Shown here: in pieces, positions 37,445 through 50,519 of the stretch
How the letters are laid out: every line of letters starts with the position of its first letter
Numbering within the stretch: the stretch's first letter is position 1
Origin: Phascolomyces articulosus
Taxonomy: Eukaryota; Mucoromycota; Mucoromycetes; Mucorales; Lichtheimiaceae
NCBI GenBank assembly: GCA_025677815.1
Contig: JAIXMP010000007.1
Span: 434,001-498,000, forward strand
Reading direction: 5' to 3'
DNA length: 64,000 nt
The notes under the pieces: generated by a model
Database searches by the model: none
What the model was told of the DNA's origin: nothing
Seen by the model: the letters and a program-made list of their open reading frames with translations, nothing else
Program-made: the position numbers and the translations under genes

Positions 37445-39025
37445 TCATTATCCCAAATAATAATAATGTCAGTTGTTATACCGAACCCTTTCATTGTTGG
37501 AGGAGCTAAAAAATTTGCTTACAATGGATCAAGACAATGATCAAGCTTCCAACGCACCACAACCCCCCCCAAGACCAATAACAGGGGGGTTTTGCGTGTC
37601 AAATATCAACGGCTTTTCCTCACATCCAACAGCAACAAAATCCTGAAGGCAGGATATGGCAATAGAAAGCATCGAACAACAACAACAGCAGAGTAGTATG
37701 AAACAACTCCTATGGTGCAAGTTATTATGGATTATTTAAAGAGAAGATGATCAGGGCTATTTTATATAATAAAGTTTAACAGTATAAAAATAGATATATC
37801 AAACAAAAAAAATTCCATATTCAAAATTGGTGGTGCAAAGAAGATTATAGCGAGCACTTCTATAATGATGTGAAGTGTAGAATTTGGTTCACCTAAAAAC
37901 AAAGATATGCGAACAAATAATTGAGACTCGGTAATAAGTTTTATATGTGAAGTAGAAAGTAACTTTCTACATCAGCTTATTCTATTTTCTAAGTGACCTC
38001 CATGATTGCTGTGAAAATGAATATCCCAGAATACAGATATGCTGCTTAGGACACTACACTTTTTGCTTGTTGTTGGAATACTATAAGTATTCCCTCTTTT
38101 CTTTTTACCACATACTTCTATGTTATTATGCCTGAATTGGGTGTGGAAAATTAGGTTTTATTGGTTCGGCTCTTCCCATAGCACCGGTTTGCGCACCTTC
38201 TTCGATATATTTTACTATTTTTTTTATCGATTTAATGAACTTCTTTTTCCATATAACTTACTTTATCATATTTATATTTATATAGATTTATATAGATATC
38301 TGATGAATAATTTATTAGGTTTTTCCTTTTAAACTTTTGGTTGAAGCCTCACGTCTTTTAGAGACGGCTTGGATGTTATTGTTTCTGATTGGCATTTCAT
38401 TCCTTTGGCATTCTCATAATTATCATAACTCAACAAAGACAATATTTATAAATAGTTATAATAATAATGACAATAAAAGTACAAGTGTATATATTTGAAG
38501 AACATACAAAGATTCACGACAAAGTAGAAAAAATGGAGAGGAAGGGGAAGAAATTAAATGTGATAATAAGTACATATGTTTTTTGTATATAAAATGATGA
38601 GGAATAAAGTAACAATACATTTTTGTAGAGAATGAAAAACGAAATAGTTATTGCATACATACACTACGCTTAAAAAAAAGGATGCAGGAAATAATAATGG
38701 GTATTTATTTTGTGAAGGATGGTAAAGTACCCTAAACACTACTATTATCTCTAGAAATTATTATTCACCCTAAACCCTGTCTTTGAAAAACAGTAATAGT
38801 GAATTAGTAGTCTATGGTAATTATATATTGAATAAATAAATAAATAAGAGAAGAGTAAAAGAAAAAAAAACGATATAACAATAATAGATATATAAGTAAT
38901 ACAATAATTATGGCAGTTGTGATTAATAAAAGTGATAATGATATATGAAGAGAAGTTTGAATCAAGCAAGATGATATAATGGTGAAAAATGTTTGAGTAA
39001 TAGAATAATGAAGAGATATGAATAC
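37445..39025. other. Gene-poor DNA with possible degraded coding pieces
   Basis: A plus-strand stretch at about 37523-37690 reads MDQDNDQASNAPQPPP and, in another frame, FPHIQQQQNPEG. C and G homopolymers (eight C near 37564, six G near 37585) separate them. It could be a frameshifted Gln/Pro-rich protein fragment. At about 37825-37890 another frame reads NWWCKEDYSEHFYNDVKCR. No families assigned. The remainder is AT-rich. Confidence 0.3.
38071..38093 (+). mobile_element. Possible Ty1/copia-type LTR start
   Basis: The sequence TGTTGGAATACTATAAGTAT begins with the TGTTGGAATA seen at the 5' end of many fungal copia LTRs. It contains a perfect inverted repeat GGAATACT/AGTATTCC. No matching CCAACA end, primer-binding site or reverse transcriptase was found nearby, so at most this is a truncated solo LTR. 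Confidence 0.25.
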
Positions 39026-39340
39026 TTAAGGATTGGTTCGTGCTAATTCTGACAGATTGGGCCAAGTCAAATTAATAACACTATGAACCGAATCCAATGC
39101 ATGACACCGCTCTGGATTCAGAGCAACAAAATGTGGTGGACTTCCATTGGGGGCGGGTTCTACATCATCACCTATACGCAAGAGATAATCTGCAAATTCT
39201 TGGATTTGAACAGCAGTATTCTCATCTTGGACTTGTTGGACACGCCTATTTACTCTAAGGTTCATTATATGCATATGAGGCCAGATATCACCAGACAACT
39301 TACTTGATGATTCAATTAACTGCTCTCTTGAAGCATGAGG
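39026..39340 (-). mobile_element. Pif1/Helitron-like helicase fragment
   Basis: The minus-strand frame reads SGDIWPHMHIMNLRVNRR, then QIQEFADYLLRIGDDVEP, then PPHFVALN and SVINLTWPNL. This order matches the C-terminal part of Pif1-like helicases carried by Helitrons in Mucoromycota: an LW..HVxxLxxNMR motif, EFAxWLLxxGDG, then LIDxVFPNL. Only about 90 codons survive; the Walker motifs and Rep domain are absent. The ESS triplet just upstream (near 39306-39314) may extend the match. It is a dead fragment of a transposable element or of a captured helicase. Confidence 0.62.
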
Positions 39341-41138
39341 TTAAAAGTCAAAGGTTATAATAATAATGTTGAAATTTTGAAATGTCGAGCAAATGTGGTT
39401 TCAAGAAAATCCAGAAGAAAGATGTACTCAATATGAAGTTACTCAATAGAAATACATGTTATATAAAGCTTGAGATATGTTTCCTTTTTATTATTTATAC
39501 CATCTATAATAATGTAACGTGTCAGTTAAAAGAGAAGTAAAGTGGTACAAGAGTGTGTTTCCTTTTTTGTGAATTATAAACATCAATGATTGTTTCGATT
39601 AAATGTCACTACGATTCGATTTTTTTTTCTCCTTCTGTTTTAACTCCTTCCAGCCGATTTTTTCTCTATTCCAGTGCAAAATATGCATTCATTATTAGCA
39701 CATTTCAATAAGAGCTCATTAAACTTCGATGGCCACCAGCATTTCAAGTTGGCTTTTTTGGGGGTATTTTCAATTAACACAGTAGAATCAAAATCATAAA
39801 ACCGTTTCAGCGAGACTATCTGTGTTTCCTTAGAAACATACTCTTGGAAACCTATATAATATAATGTATCAATACGTGTGTCTTTATATATATACACATG
39901 TAGCTTTGGACATGTTCGTATACTTATGCTGTTCAAGCGACATGAATGGTCTCATTGTGCTAAGCGCAGCAGGTCACCAAAAAAAAAACTCCGGTTTATA
40001 TAGAAGGGGGTCCAGTTTGGCAGTTGGTTTTACTCAACCTAGCGGCTGAAATTTTCATATGAATCGAATATATAACAAGTATGTATGACCAGACATTTTT
40101 TGAAACAGATCAATAAATTCAATTTATGGAGAATATCATTGGCCATATTACAATGCAATCAGGGGGAAAAAAGGAGGTACAGGATATATGGAAAGCAAAA
40201 CAGGTCTTATATGATGACTATTGTTGTTGCTGTGGTAATGGCTCGTAATACAATGATCATATTAAAGTCAGAGTTTTACTGACTATATATATTCTCAGTA
40301 AATAAGCCGCTTTCTGAAGTATTTGGCAATATTTAATAACAGTAAGAAGGTGACAAGGCAATATTAAGTACTATCATTGGGTCTCCACGTTATGTAAGAG
40401 ACTAGCAATTCTTTCCCACCAGCTTAATTTTCTCTTCATGCCGATTTCCGGAGTTATATTTCATACACCTTAATACGGTAATATTTTCTACCGCTATTGA
40501 ACGATTTCCTAATCCTGAGAACATTTTTTATTTCGCATGTTTCGCCATTTTAGGAGGTTTATTTGACCCTATTTATTCTACATTCACTTTGGATCCAAAC
40601 ATACACTTTACCCAACAAAAATGACTATAACGTAGCCGAATCACTGGGTAGGTTTATATATTCTACTATGATATTTATACAGATCATAAAAAAAATATAA
40701 TTTCGCGCAGCTATTATTATATATAAATTTGAATGGTGAGAATATAACCTTAATTTATGCTGATGGATCTTTTGATAATGAACGGTATAATTTTTGATAA
40801 ATAACCATCATTCAATACTATAAAATGTCATAGATTCAGTTTAATAATGATTTTTTTTTTGATACGATAATAGTTTTCGTCGGGAAAACCATGACGCTTT
40901 TCTATATGCTTTATTCATGCTTGCATTAAAATTGATGGCACTTGCACACGATTAAGATTTCATATCCTGGGAAATCCAGTGAATGTAACACCATCTTCAA
41001 AAGCTCCAGGAAATAAATAGCACACTCGATTCTCCCTATCTTTTTCCAATAATTACTTTTTTTCTCCTCCCCTTTATCATATATATTCTTCAATTTAATA
41101 ATACCATCTCTTTTTTTCATATAATCAATCAATCAAAA
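39341..41138. other. Intergenic, with two unassigned coding-like stretches
   Basis: Minus strand 39936-39640 holds a roughly 98-codon frame (ISIRTCPKLHVYIYKD, later CANNECIFCTGI). It is LRR-like in its CPKLHVYI segment and may be a relic of an F-box/LRR gene. Plus strand about 40495-40650 reads RFPNPENIFYFACFAILGG, LFDPIYSTFTLDPNIHFTQ, then, after a frame change, NDYNVAESLG; at about 40730-40798 it reads NLNGENITLIYADGSFDNE. These look like decayed exons of an unknown gene. The final 100 bp are CT-rich and form the promoter of the CoA-ligase gene. Confidence 0.35.
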
Positions 41139-43457
41139 ATGAGTGACATGTATTCAAAACGTTATCCATTTACAAATATTGCGGATATGATGCTCAGCAA
41201 CCAGTTGGGTCGTCCTGAGCAACATCCATTATATATTGATGCACGTACAGGTGAATCTGTCACTTTGTATCGTTTACGTCAACTTGTTGGTCTTCTTCAT
41301 GCTGGTTTAAGACGATTCGGTTTACAAAGAGGCGATACCGTTTGTTTTTACTCGCCCAATAATGTAAGTTGCAATATGTTTTTATATAAAAAACGCGAAA
41401 TATAGATAGAGATTCATATGTTAACGTTTTTTTTTCTTGGGGTTACCGATGGGAAAAAATATATAGATCTATATGGGACCTGTTTATGCAGGAGTTATGG
41501 CAGCAGGTGAGTTTTTATTTTATTTTATTTGGTTTTGTTTTGTAAACAAAGAGATAATTTAATGACTAATGTGGTTTTTTGTTTGATATTAGGCATGGCT
41601 ATCAGTCCTGCAAACACTTCTTATCTTTTGGAAGAATTCGAACGTCAATTGCAGATTTGTGAAGCAAAGATGCTTATCACGCATCCAAACAATTTGGAAA
41701 TTGCTCTTAAAGCTGCAGAAAATGTTGGGTTACCACGAAACAGTATTTTATCTATTGTTCCTGATCCACAAAAGAGAGTTCCTTTATGGTCCGACGTTCT
41801 CATCGATTATGATCAACCACCTCTATCTCCAGTCAAAATGACACATGAAGAGAGTGTGAATACAGTCGCTTATTTGTGCTTTTCAAGTGGTACAACTGGT
41901 AAAAGTAAAGGAGTCATGACAAGGTACGTACAACATAAAAAAAAATGGGTCATATGAGTTTTATAACAGAGATGTGTATCAGAGAATTAAACAACTCAAT
42001 GTGTTGAATATTATAGTCATTACAACTGTATTGCCATGGTAATGGAGACACATGGTTATTCTGGTATTTTTGCTGATCCATCGATCCAAAAGGTCGTTCT
42101 TGCTGTTATCCCGTATGTAAAATTATTATGGTTCATATATTATAAAAAAAATTAATACTTTGTTGTTATTAACAACAATGAATGCTCTTCCAGATTATTC
42201 CACTTTAGCGGTATTCATCGTATTTTCAATATGGGTATGGCTCAAGGAAATACACATATTATTATGGAAAAGTATACTGTACCTCAAATGTGTGATATGA
42301 TCCAGCGCTTCAAAGTCACCGATTTTCCAACTGGTAATTATCAAAAATTATGGAAGAATTGAAAAATAACAGTGGTGTCTTATATATACTTATTGATCAT
42401 CTTTTCCTATATACCTATATAGCTCCTCCAATCATTATCCATCTGGTGAACAATCCTATTGTCGATAAATATGACTTGTCAAGTTTGAAATCATTAACAG
42501 TCGGTTCTGCACCCATTGCTCCTGATATTATGGTCCGTTTCACTAACAAATATAAGCATGCAATCTTATTTAACAGTTATGGTATGAAGTGATGATATTA
42601 TTGTTGGTTTTCTTTTCTTTTCTTTTTTTTTATCCAAACATATAGGCATAGTGAAATATGTACACTAAAAATGTAGGGGACGGATTTGTTGATTAAAATA
42701 ACAGGTATGACAGAAGCAAGTCCAGTCGTTACTTATAACAAGCCAGAATGGGCCAAGCCAGATTCTATTGGTCGTATGACTCCCATGATGAAATCTAAGC
42801 TTGTTGATTTAGATGGAAATGAAGGTAAAGATTTAGTTGGATGTCTAAGATGGCTTATATGTATATATAAACATTGACACACCATGCTATTTATTTTAAT
42901 ATCTAGTTACCGAGCTTAACAAACCTGGTGAATTATGGGTTCAAGGACCTAATGTAATGCTTGGATACAAAGGAAATCCTGAAGCAACAGCAGATGCTAT
43001 TACTGAAGATGGTTGGCTAAAAACGGGTGATGTCGTGACAAAGGATGAAAATGGAAACCTTTATATTGTGGATCGTATTAAGGAATTAATCAAGTACAAG
43101 GGTTTCCAAGTAGCACCTGTTGAATTAGAATCGGTTTTATTAAAGTGTCCTTACGTTTCTGATGCTGGTGTAGTTGGTATTTATGATGATGTACAAGGTA
43201 CCGAAATTCCATTGGCCTATGTTGTTTTGCGTGAAAACTATAAGGGGCAAGCCAATACTGTATGTCCAAAGATTCAAGCTTGGGTCAATGAACGTGTAGC
43301 AAACCACAAACGCCTTCGTGGTGGTGTACGAGCCATCGATGCTATCCCAAAGAACCCTACTGGAAAAATCTTGCGTCGTAAGATGAAGGAAATTTACAAG
43401 AACGAACAACAAAATCAACAATCTTCTCCTTTTGTTGAACGTGCTGCCAAGCTTTAA
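41139..43457 (+). CDS. Acyl-CoA synthetase / 4-coumarate-CoA ligase-like, peroxisomal
   Basis: ANL-superfamily enzyme that adenylates a carboxylic acid and transfers it to CoA. Eight exons fit: 41139-41363, 41467-41506, 41593-41923, 42017-42112, 42194-42333, 42423-42581, 42705-42824 and 42907-43457, 553 residues. Exon 2 is only 40 bp (YMGPVYAGVMAA). Conserved motifs: FSSGTTGKSKGVM (AMP-binding P-loop, about 185-197), SYGMTEASPV (A5), GELWVQGPNVMLGY, GWLKTGDV (A7), VDRIKELIKYKGFQVAP (A8 hinge) and PTGKILRR (A10 catalytic Lys). All are intact. The C-terminus ERAAKL ends in AKL, a canonical PTS1, so the enzyme should be peroxisomal. The organisation is closest to fungal 4CL-like CoA ligases; the substrate (medium-chain, aromatic or fatty acid) cannot be read from sequence alone. 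Confidence 0.94.
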
Positions 43458-44042
43458 AAAAAATATAATACTATATGAATATATATATATATATGATTAC
43501 ATCATGCACAAGAACTTTTTTGTTAGATATTAGATAAAATGTATAATAACTATTATGATTAAAATAAATAAAATAACCAACTGTACTATAATGTGTAATG
43601 GTTGTTATCGTAAAGCAGCACTGCACATCACTACTATAAATACTATATCCTAATATTGTATGTCCTCTGATGTTATCTCACACTTTATCAAAAGTATCAT
43701 ATTGGTTCAGAAAACTTTCGTGGAAATAAAAGGATGAAGAATAAAAACTATGATGAGGAAAAAGAATGTTGTGTTTGGATACCGTGAATATATGAAACAT
43801 TTAATAGCCAACTAATCTTCTTGACATATACTTATAAGAACGCTTGTTGCTTAAAAAGCATATTCAATCCAACTTTTTAGCAATCTATCTTTACTGGTCG
43901 TTTATGATTGAGTAAAATCTTACCCTTTCAATTTGATGCATATTTTTTTTGTGTGTGTGTGAGCGTGAGTTTAAGCACAGAACTTATAGAATTATATATA
44001 TATTTTTTTTTATTTTTTCTGAACCTCATTTTTTTTTTAAAC
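43458..44042. other. Intergenic between the CoA ligase gene and GLE1
   Basis: Both genes are on the plus strand. The first part carries the ligase 3' UTR (AATAAA-like sites near 43562-43575). T-rich and GTGTGTG-containing sequence near 43950-44040 is the likely GLE1 promoter. No gene seen. Confidence 0.5.
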
Positions 44043-46432
44043 ATGACCACCACTTCCACAAGGTATGAATCAATTGAATGCTATATCACACAAATCATAA
44101 TATTCACATCGTATTTTTAAAAATAATAGAATGCGTACGACAATTACGAATCCTATTAGATACACAGTTCCGTCAGATTCCGAAGATTCTGACGTGGAGG
44201 AAGCAATCATTCCTACCTTCATGCAACAGTACGTTTTAAATTATGCTTTATTCTGATCTCAATAGTAGCAGCAAAAATCAAATAATTAAAAAAAGAAATA
44301 TTTTTATACGCGTCCATTTAGAAATCCACATTATAAAAAATGTCCAAGTTTAAAGAGTTTAGGAAACCAGGCTGATATTGTTCATGCATTAAAAATGAAA
44401 ATGTCAAATGAAAATAAGGTTCGTATATTCTTTATCATGTTCCTTTCCCCAAGGGCGCACACATATAGTTGCACGTATTGAGGCTGAACCAAAGACCCAA
44501 ACTTATGAATATACTTTTTATGTCTATCTCCCTTTCTAATATAGCGTGTACATGTCGATACGTCTTATCATAAGAAACAGCAACACAAGAACAAAATCGA
44601 AGCTTTCAAGAAAATGAAAGTTGAGGAACAAAGAAAAAAAGCGGAAGAAAGTATGGCCATTATCCGTACCACATTGTCACGATTAGAATTACAATAGTAT
44701 GTTTTTTGTTTTTGTATATGGATTTAGTTATTAGTTGGTGGTCAATGGCGGTCCAAGAATGTTAGGATTTGATTCAAATGTTTATGAGTTCACTTGCACT
44801 AATCATATTCCATGGATGTTATATATGTAGTAATGGAGAGGAAAAGAATCTGGATACCGAATATAACACACAATTAGAAGAAAGTAGAAAGGTATAAAAA
44901 AGTTTTTGAGAATCAAGAAACGAGTGACATGATATAATCCTCCCAAATAATAAGATACTGATCATTGAGAAATATAATAGCGTGTTCGGGAGGCAATCCA
45001 AACCGATAAGGAAAAGTTAAAAAAAGAAAAAGCTGAGAAGGAAGCTTTAGTAAAGGCGCAGAAAGAGAAAGAACAGAAAGATATAGCTGAAAAGCAAAAG
45101 GCAGAAGCCGAAGCTAAAGCACAAAAAGAGAAAGAAGAGAAAGCACGATTACAGGTGAGTTCTTGATACATCATATATATTCTGTTCGTTTTGGTCGGAA
45201 ATGATAGATTAAAATGCAAATATAATGCTTACATCTTTTCATTTCTTTAGGCAAAATCATCAGCAGCATCTATCAGTGGTCTTGAGTTATATAAGACTTA
45301 TATTAAAAAATTGGATGTAAGTTACTATCCACAGGAATGAATGGTATTAATAACTGGGATATATTAATGTATTTATAACTATATACTAAATGTATTTTTT
45401 TATTACTATTTAGCACTATAAGCAACATTATAAACCCAAATTACAAGATGCCAAATATAGATCTACTGTATTTAAAGAAAGAATGCCAATAAAACGATTC
45501 TTGAAACAATTACAATTCAAGACAGAAGTTGTGGATCAGAGAGTAAGAATATTCGATAATTAATGACTATACAAAAAAAAAAAAACGAAAGCTTTCCTTT
45601 TAAACTAATTCCAAAATGCCATCGGGTTACATAGTACGTTGCAATCCGAGATCGTTTATTAGCTGTCAAGACACAATCCGAGGATGCATTTAATATTCTA
45701 TTAAATTGCACTGCTAAAGATTTTTTGGTAATAAGAGGGAATTGATTAATTTCTCTATGACTTCTTTTTAATGTTTAGCTAACAATATCTTATTTTAAAT
45801 ATTAGAAACAAGCACGATCAGAAATTTCATCTATTTCATGGGGCGCCTATTTTTATGCTCGATTTGCAATGTTGTTAGGTGCAGCCATTCCTGAATTCAT
45901 GGAATACTTACTTGCTCGACTTTATAAACGATGTCCCTATTTGATACCCGAATACCACGATGAATCTGGCCTTTCTCTAGATCAAGTCAAAGCAAAACAA
46001 AGATTCGAATACGTCGATAATGACAAGAAAGAATTCCAAACAGTGGATATGCATTATTTATATCAATATGCCTATGTCATGTTCTACGCTGCATTGGTAC
46101 AAATGACGCCGCAACTCGCTTCTGACCCTCAAAATCCTCATGGCATTGAAAATGGTTGGCTTTGGTTGGCTAGAATCTGTAATGTGCCTCCTCGAGCAAT
46201 TACACCTGGTCTAGTTTACAGTTTCTTACAAATCGCCGGTCGTCCTTTACTTAATGCTTATCCAAGACAATCCATCAAAGTATTTCAGCTTATTAGAGCG
46301 GATATGTTACCGGTCGCACCAAAGTCCAGAGAAAATGCAAGTCCATTAAATGAACTTGGTAGATTTTTGGATGATTTCTTCAGAACAGGACAAATGGACA
46401 AGATGCCTGAGAAAGCCGAAACAAAAGTTTAA
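44043..46432 (+). CDS. GLE1: mRNA export factor GLE1
   Basis: Nuclear-pore-associated protein that, with inositol hexakisphosphate, activates the DEAD-box ATPase Dbp5 during mRNA export. Ten exons fit: 44043-44062, 44130-44228, 44322-44418, 44545-44696, 44831-44891, 44981-45154, 45251-45316, 45414-45542, 45635-45727 and 45806-46432; 505 residues, close to yeast Gle1 (about 540). The N-terminal third is followed by a highly charged Lys/Glu/Ala coiled coil (exon 6, KEKLKKEKAEKEALVKAQKE). The C-terminal GLE1 domain shows RYVAIRDRLLAVKT, WGAYFYARFAMLLGAAIPEF, LLARLYKRCPYLIPEY, WLWLARICNVPPRAITPG and FLDDFFRTGQMDKMPEK. The first exon is just 20 nt (MTTTST plus two bases). The gene converges on GCP3 with 250 bp between stops. 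Confidence 0.93.
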
Positions 46433-46682
46433 ATAATTCGCAATTATTTTTTTAATCTTTTTATAAAATTATAAAAAATAAAAAAAAAAGTATAAATAGG
46501 AAGCTGATTCCTTTTTGAAACAGTGAATGCTACTATATACCAATATTCCTTTCTAAAATGTATATTCGAGATACATATTGAAACTTTATTTCTTTCCTTC
46601 ATTGAATGAAATAATATGGGTTCATACAACATTAAGTGTATTTACTTTTGTTTCTCGTCTTAATATCACTGTTTTATTTCGT
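46433..46682. other. Convergent 3' region of GLE1 and GCP3
   Basis: AT-rich, 250 bp, A and T runs on both strands near 46448-46490. No coding sequence; shared transcription-termination zone. Confidence 0.5.
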
Positions 46683-49600
46683 TTAATTTGATGAATAATA
46701 TCCACTGTAATTAAGCCTTGTTAGGAGAGATCGAAGATCTTCATCGTGATATGATGCCAATACATCTACAAATTCAAGCACTTGGGTTTGGAACTTTTTC
46801 TCCATATCCTTATGCTTAGTCCGTATCCTTTTAAGTTTTTCCAGATCTCGATGGGAAGATGATCCAAATGCATACAGATTATCCTATTATGAGCAATTCG
46901 TTAGTATAAAGAAATAAAATATTCATTCTCAACACTTCTTTTCCCCTTCCACGTCTATATACTCGATATCACGCCATTTTCCAAGTCTTACCAAGACTGA
47001 TTTATATGTGAGGATAATTTCAAATAATGAATTAAGACGCATGGATAATGCTTGATTCTTTACACCACTTAGGAATCCTTTCTGTGTAATTTCTGATAAG
47101 TATTGTGAGTGAGCTTCAATAATGGAGTCCAAGTCGATACATTTGTTATTAATATAATCATCAAGCTTTTCCCATGAACATTCTAGCACCTATAAAGTAG
47201 ATAAAAAAAAGAGAGTGAATTATCTGTTCAAGGGAAAAAAAAGAGTCCATATAGCTAACTTACTTCGAAAAGGTAATAATGTTGTAATTGATAGATAAAA
47301 TGAACCATGCGACTGATACATAATTGAGCTTGATGTAAATCTTGTGCCATTTCTGGTACAGAGACAAAATCTCGAGAGGCCATGCTCCAACGTCGCCAGG
47401 ATGCTGTAAGGGTATACTCGACACGTTTTAATTGCCATAAAAAGTTAAACATGCGAAGATATTGATGCATTGCTGGTGGATTGAACACAGTATTGATGGG
47501 AGAATCTAGATGATAATCAAGTGTAAATACATCCCAACCAAGGTCGTTAGAAGAAACCTTGAGAAATAATAATGTTAGATTCTTTCTTTTTCACTATAAA
47601 ATTTTTAGAAACGATCGATCACTTTTATATATGTACCTCTAAAAGTCGCACATCTAATCGATTCAAAATTTCAGGATCATCATATTGTGCATTAGAAGCT
47701 CGAATCGCTGTCTCCAATACACCAGTCAAATTATGTCGGAAGAGTGTTTTGGCAGGACGATTCAAACCAGGTCTATATTTATAAATACATAAAAAGATCA
47801 GCACTTATTTCTTGTTCTATGTTAAAAAATGTGAGAAAGAGGGAACTTCTTACCCTAAAGTCCCCATTAAATATTGAATAAAGTCGCCTTGACCAAGTAA
47901 TAGGTATCGCTTCAATGCTCGCAAATGATCCATCAACTTATACTTGTGCTTGAGTAAATCAATTAGTTGCTTGCTTGTTTCTCGATAGGTCAAATCAATA
48001 GATCTTTCTGCTGCAAGGATATCTCCATACTTAAATGTCGGTACTATTGCCAAAAACAAATGGTTAGTAAATTAATCAATCATATTAATTATAAAAATAA
48101 CAACCAATATCAAATCTTAATTTCTCTCGTATAGTTTATTACTAACATGATGGATTGGATGAGTCATGATTCCTAACAGAAAATGTATCGTCCTGACAAC
48201 TATAACGAATGAAATTCAATGATTTTCCGATCAAAAAAATCTGGATAAGATTATCCACAATAATTAATAAACAACAAACCGATTCAAATACAAATAATCT
48301 CTCATTTCCTCATATTTCTTTTTTGCTTTTACCTTTTGAGCTAATTCGCTTGAGATAAAACTTGGAATCATATTTTCACGTATAGTATATTTGCTTTGCC
48401 ATAACTCTTCTTCAGATACACTTGGATCACAGGCAACAAAAAATTCTTGATATGGATCATCCAATTCACCTTCATAAATCCAACGTTGTAACATTTCATA
48501 AAAAGGTTTTGATACCTTGTTATAAAGTAAATGAATATAAGTATTATGAAATATATATTTACTTTATACAACAATGAAAAACGAATATTTATTACCTCTT
48601 CTAGCATAGCCTTGATATACTTTTGAATAAATGGATCTCCATGTTTGGTATAATTGTGCATAGTAGACACTAATGCTCCACCTTTTTGATCTATTAAAAC
48701 ATACATCCACACATAATACTATTAATAAACAGTTTATGTATTTGTAGGTCTTTCTGTTCAATGATACCTTTACAAACATCTACCAAGACGCTCATTAAAC
48801 GAAGCCGTTGAGAACTCTCCCGGGTCCATAATAAAAGTCGCCTCAATGTCAATGTGTGTTCATTAGGTACGGCAGTTGTATTGGAAGCTTGTTTTTCGAT
48901 TTGTGCCTCCAGTACTGCAATCAATTTATAGTAATCTGTCAATTCGTGTTGAAGTGCAAAACAAAATGCCTATATATACATCAATAAGTTTATCAAATTC
49001 ACATTTATTTAGCTGACAGATGATTCTAATAATGTACCTGTGCAACAAGTCCTGCGGAAGGATCATTACATCGGGGTCGAATAAAGGTTTGTATTCGTTG
49101 GTAAAGCCATCCAATCTCTGTAAGTCGATAAACAAGATCTTTGGTAGGTTGTGGAACATTTGCCTATCCATATATACTGTTAGCATATAAATAAAGGTGA
49201 ATATTCTAGTTCAAAAAAAAAACTTACCTGACTATCCATAACATATTCCTGGTTATGACTATCATATTTGATATATTGTCCATCAATCCCTTGAAAGATA
49301 AATATAAGATCTCGTAAAAGTGCAGATTCAGGAACAACTAAATATATGTCAAATTAATATCTTAATAATTACATCCTCTTTCCTCGGTTATTTTTCTCGG
49401 CGAAAAAAATGGTACCTGGCTCATATCCACTGTTGGATACAGAATTTTGAAATGCTTCTCGTGCCTTTTCAAGTTGTACTGCTGGTGGTAACATTTGGTC
49501 ACTTTCTAAATAATCATCCGCTAAACGTCGTCGTGTATTCCGTGAAGGGGTTGATTCATGTTGCATATCGTAAGGTCGCGAATTTACTGGTTGTAATTGT

Positions 49601-50519
49601 GGTGATACACTAGATAACCCTAATGGTGAACCTCCTGTAGGCTTAATTTCCAATAAACATAAAATACATATAAAAGTGTTAACAAAGAAATTATTGAAAT
49701 TGGGTAGATTTATCAATATTATGCAAATTTACCGATAAAGGAGCTGACGATGGATCATCTACCGAACTGACAAGAGTCAACAAATAAAGAATAGACCATT
49801 TGTTGCGAAGTACAGGCTATAAAAAAAAGAAGTTTTAATTATACTAATCCTCTCTTTTTTTTAATTTTTTTATGACCTACTTGTGAAGTAAGTTTATTAT
49901 ACAAGTGTCCAAATCGTGCAGCGTTCGTCATATCTTGTGGATCTCGTGTTACTGTATAGAATATACAATTGATATTTAGTGTGAGTATGAATGACCACGA
50001 TTATTTCTATTGTGTGTCTAGTTTTTTTATTATTACATTTTCGACGAATCATATTTGCGACGTGGTTTTCGTCTTCGAGTACTGAAGGTGAAGGTTGACT
50101 AAATAGAAAAAAAAAATATGAATGAGATCGTTTCTTTATGTATGGCTGTCCATTGGAGCAAAAAAAATAGATTGAGAAATCTACCTTGCCAGTAATCGTG
50201 CACATTTATCATAAGTAACGTCATAATGGACTTGATCTTGGGGATTATCAGGATCGGATTGGATGAAGCGTTGTACGAGTTTCTGGAGTGTCTTTGCTGT
50301 ATGACGATCCAGTATAGACGTACTACTACTGTTGTTATTACTATTGTTATTACTATGGTTATAGTTATTGGTAGTGGTTGTAAGGTTTTCTGAAAGGTTA
50401 TGATAAGAAGACGTAGTAGAAAGACGAGCTATTCGTGAAGATTCTCCAACAGAATATTGATGCGATTGTTGGTTTCGATTCTCTTGTAGGAATGTGCGAA
50501 GTGAATCAGGTATACTCAT
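46683..50519 (-). CDS. Gamma-tubulin complex component 3 (GCP3/Spc98)
   Basis: Core subunit of the gamma-tubulin small complex that nucleates microtubules at the spindle pole body. It is spread over about 16 short exons; the first (50519-50185) starts [18 protein letters not shown] and has a Ser/Asn/Thr-rich linker, and the last is 46883-46683. GRIP1 region: [95 protein letters not shown], then [21 protein letters not shown]2, which contacts gamma-tubulin: [67 protein letters not shown], ending [17 protein letters not shown]. These match GCP3 better than GCP2. Exact splice sites for the penultimate exon (donor near 46945) are uncertain. Confidence 0.92.

Noticed and set aside
37825..37870. 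GAPDH-like fragment (GGAKKIIAS)
   Set aside because: The short match resembles the GGAKKVIISAP motif, but sequence on both sides does not continue as GAPDH, so it is probably chance.
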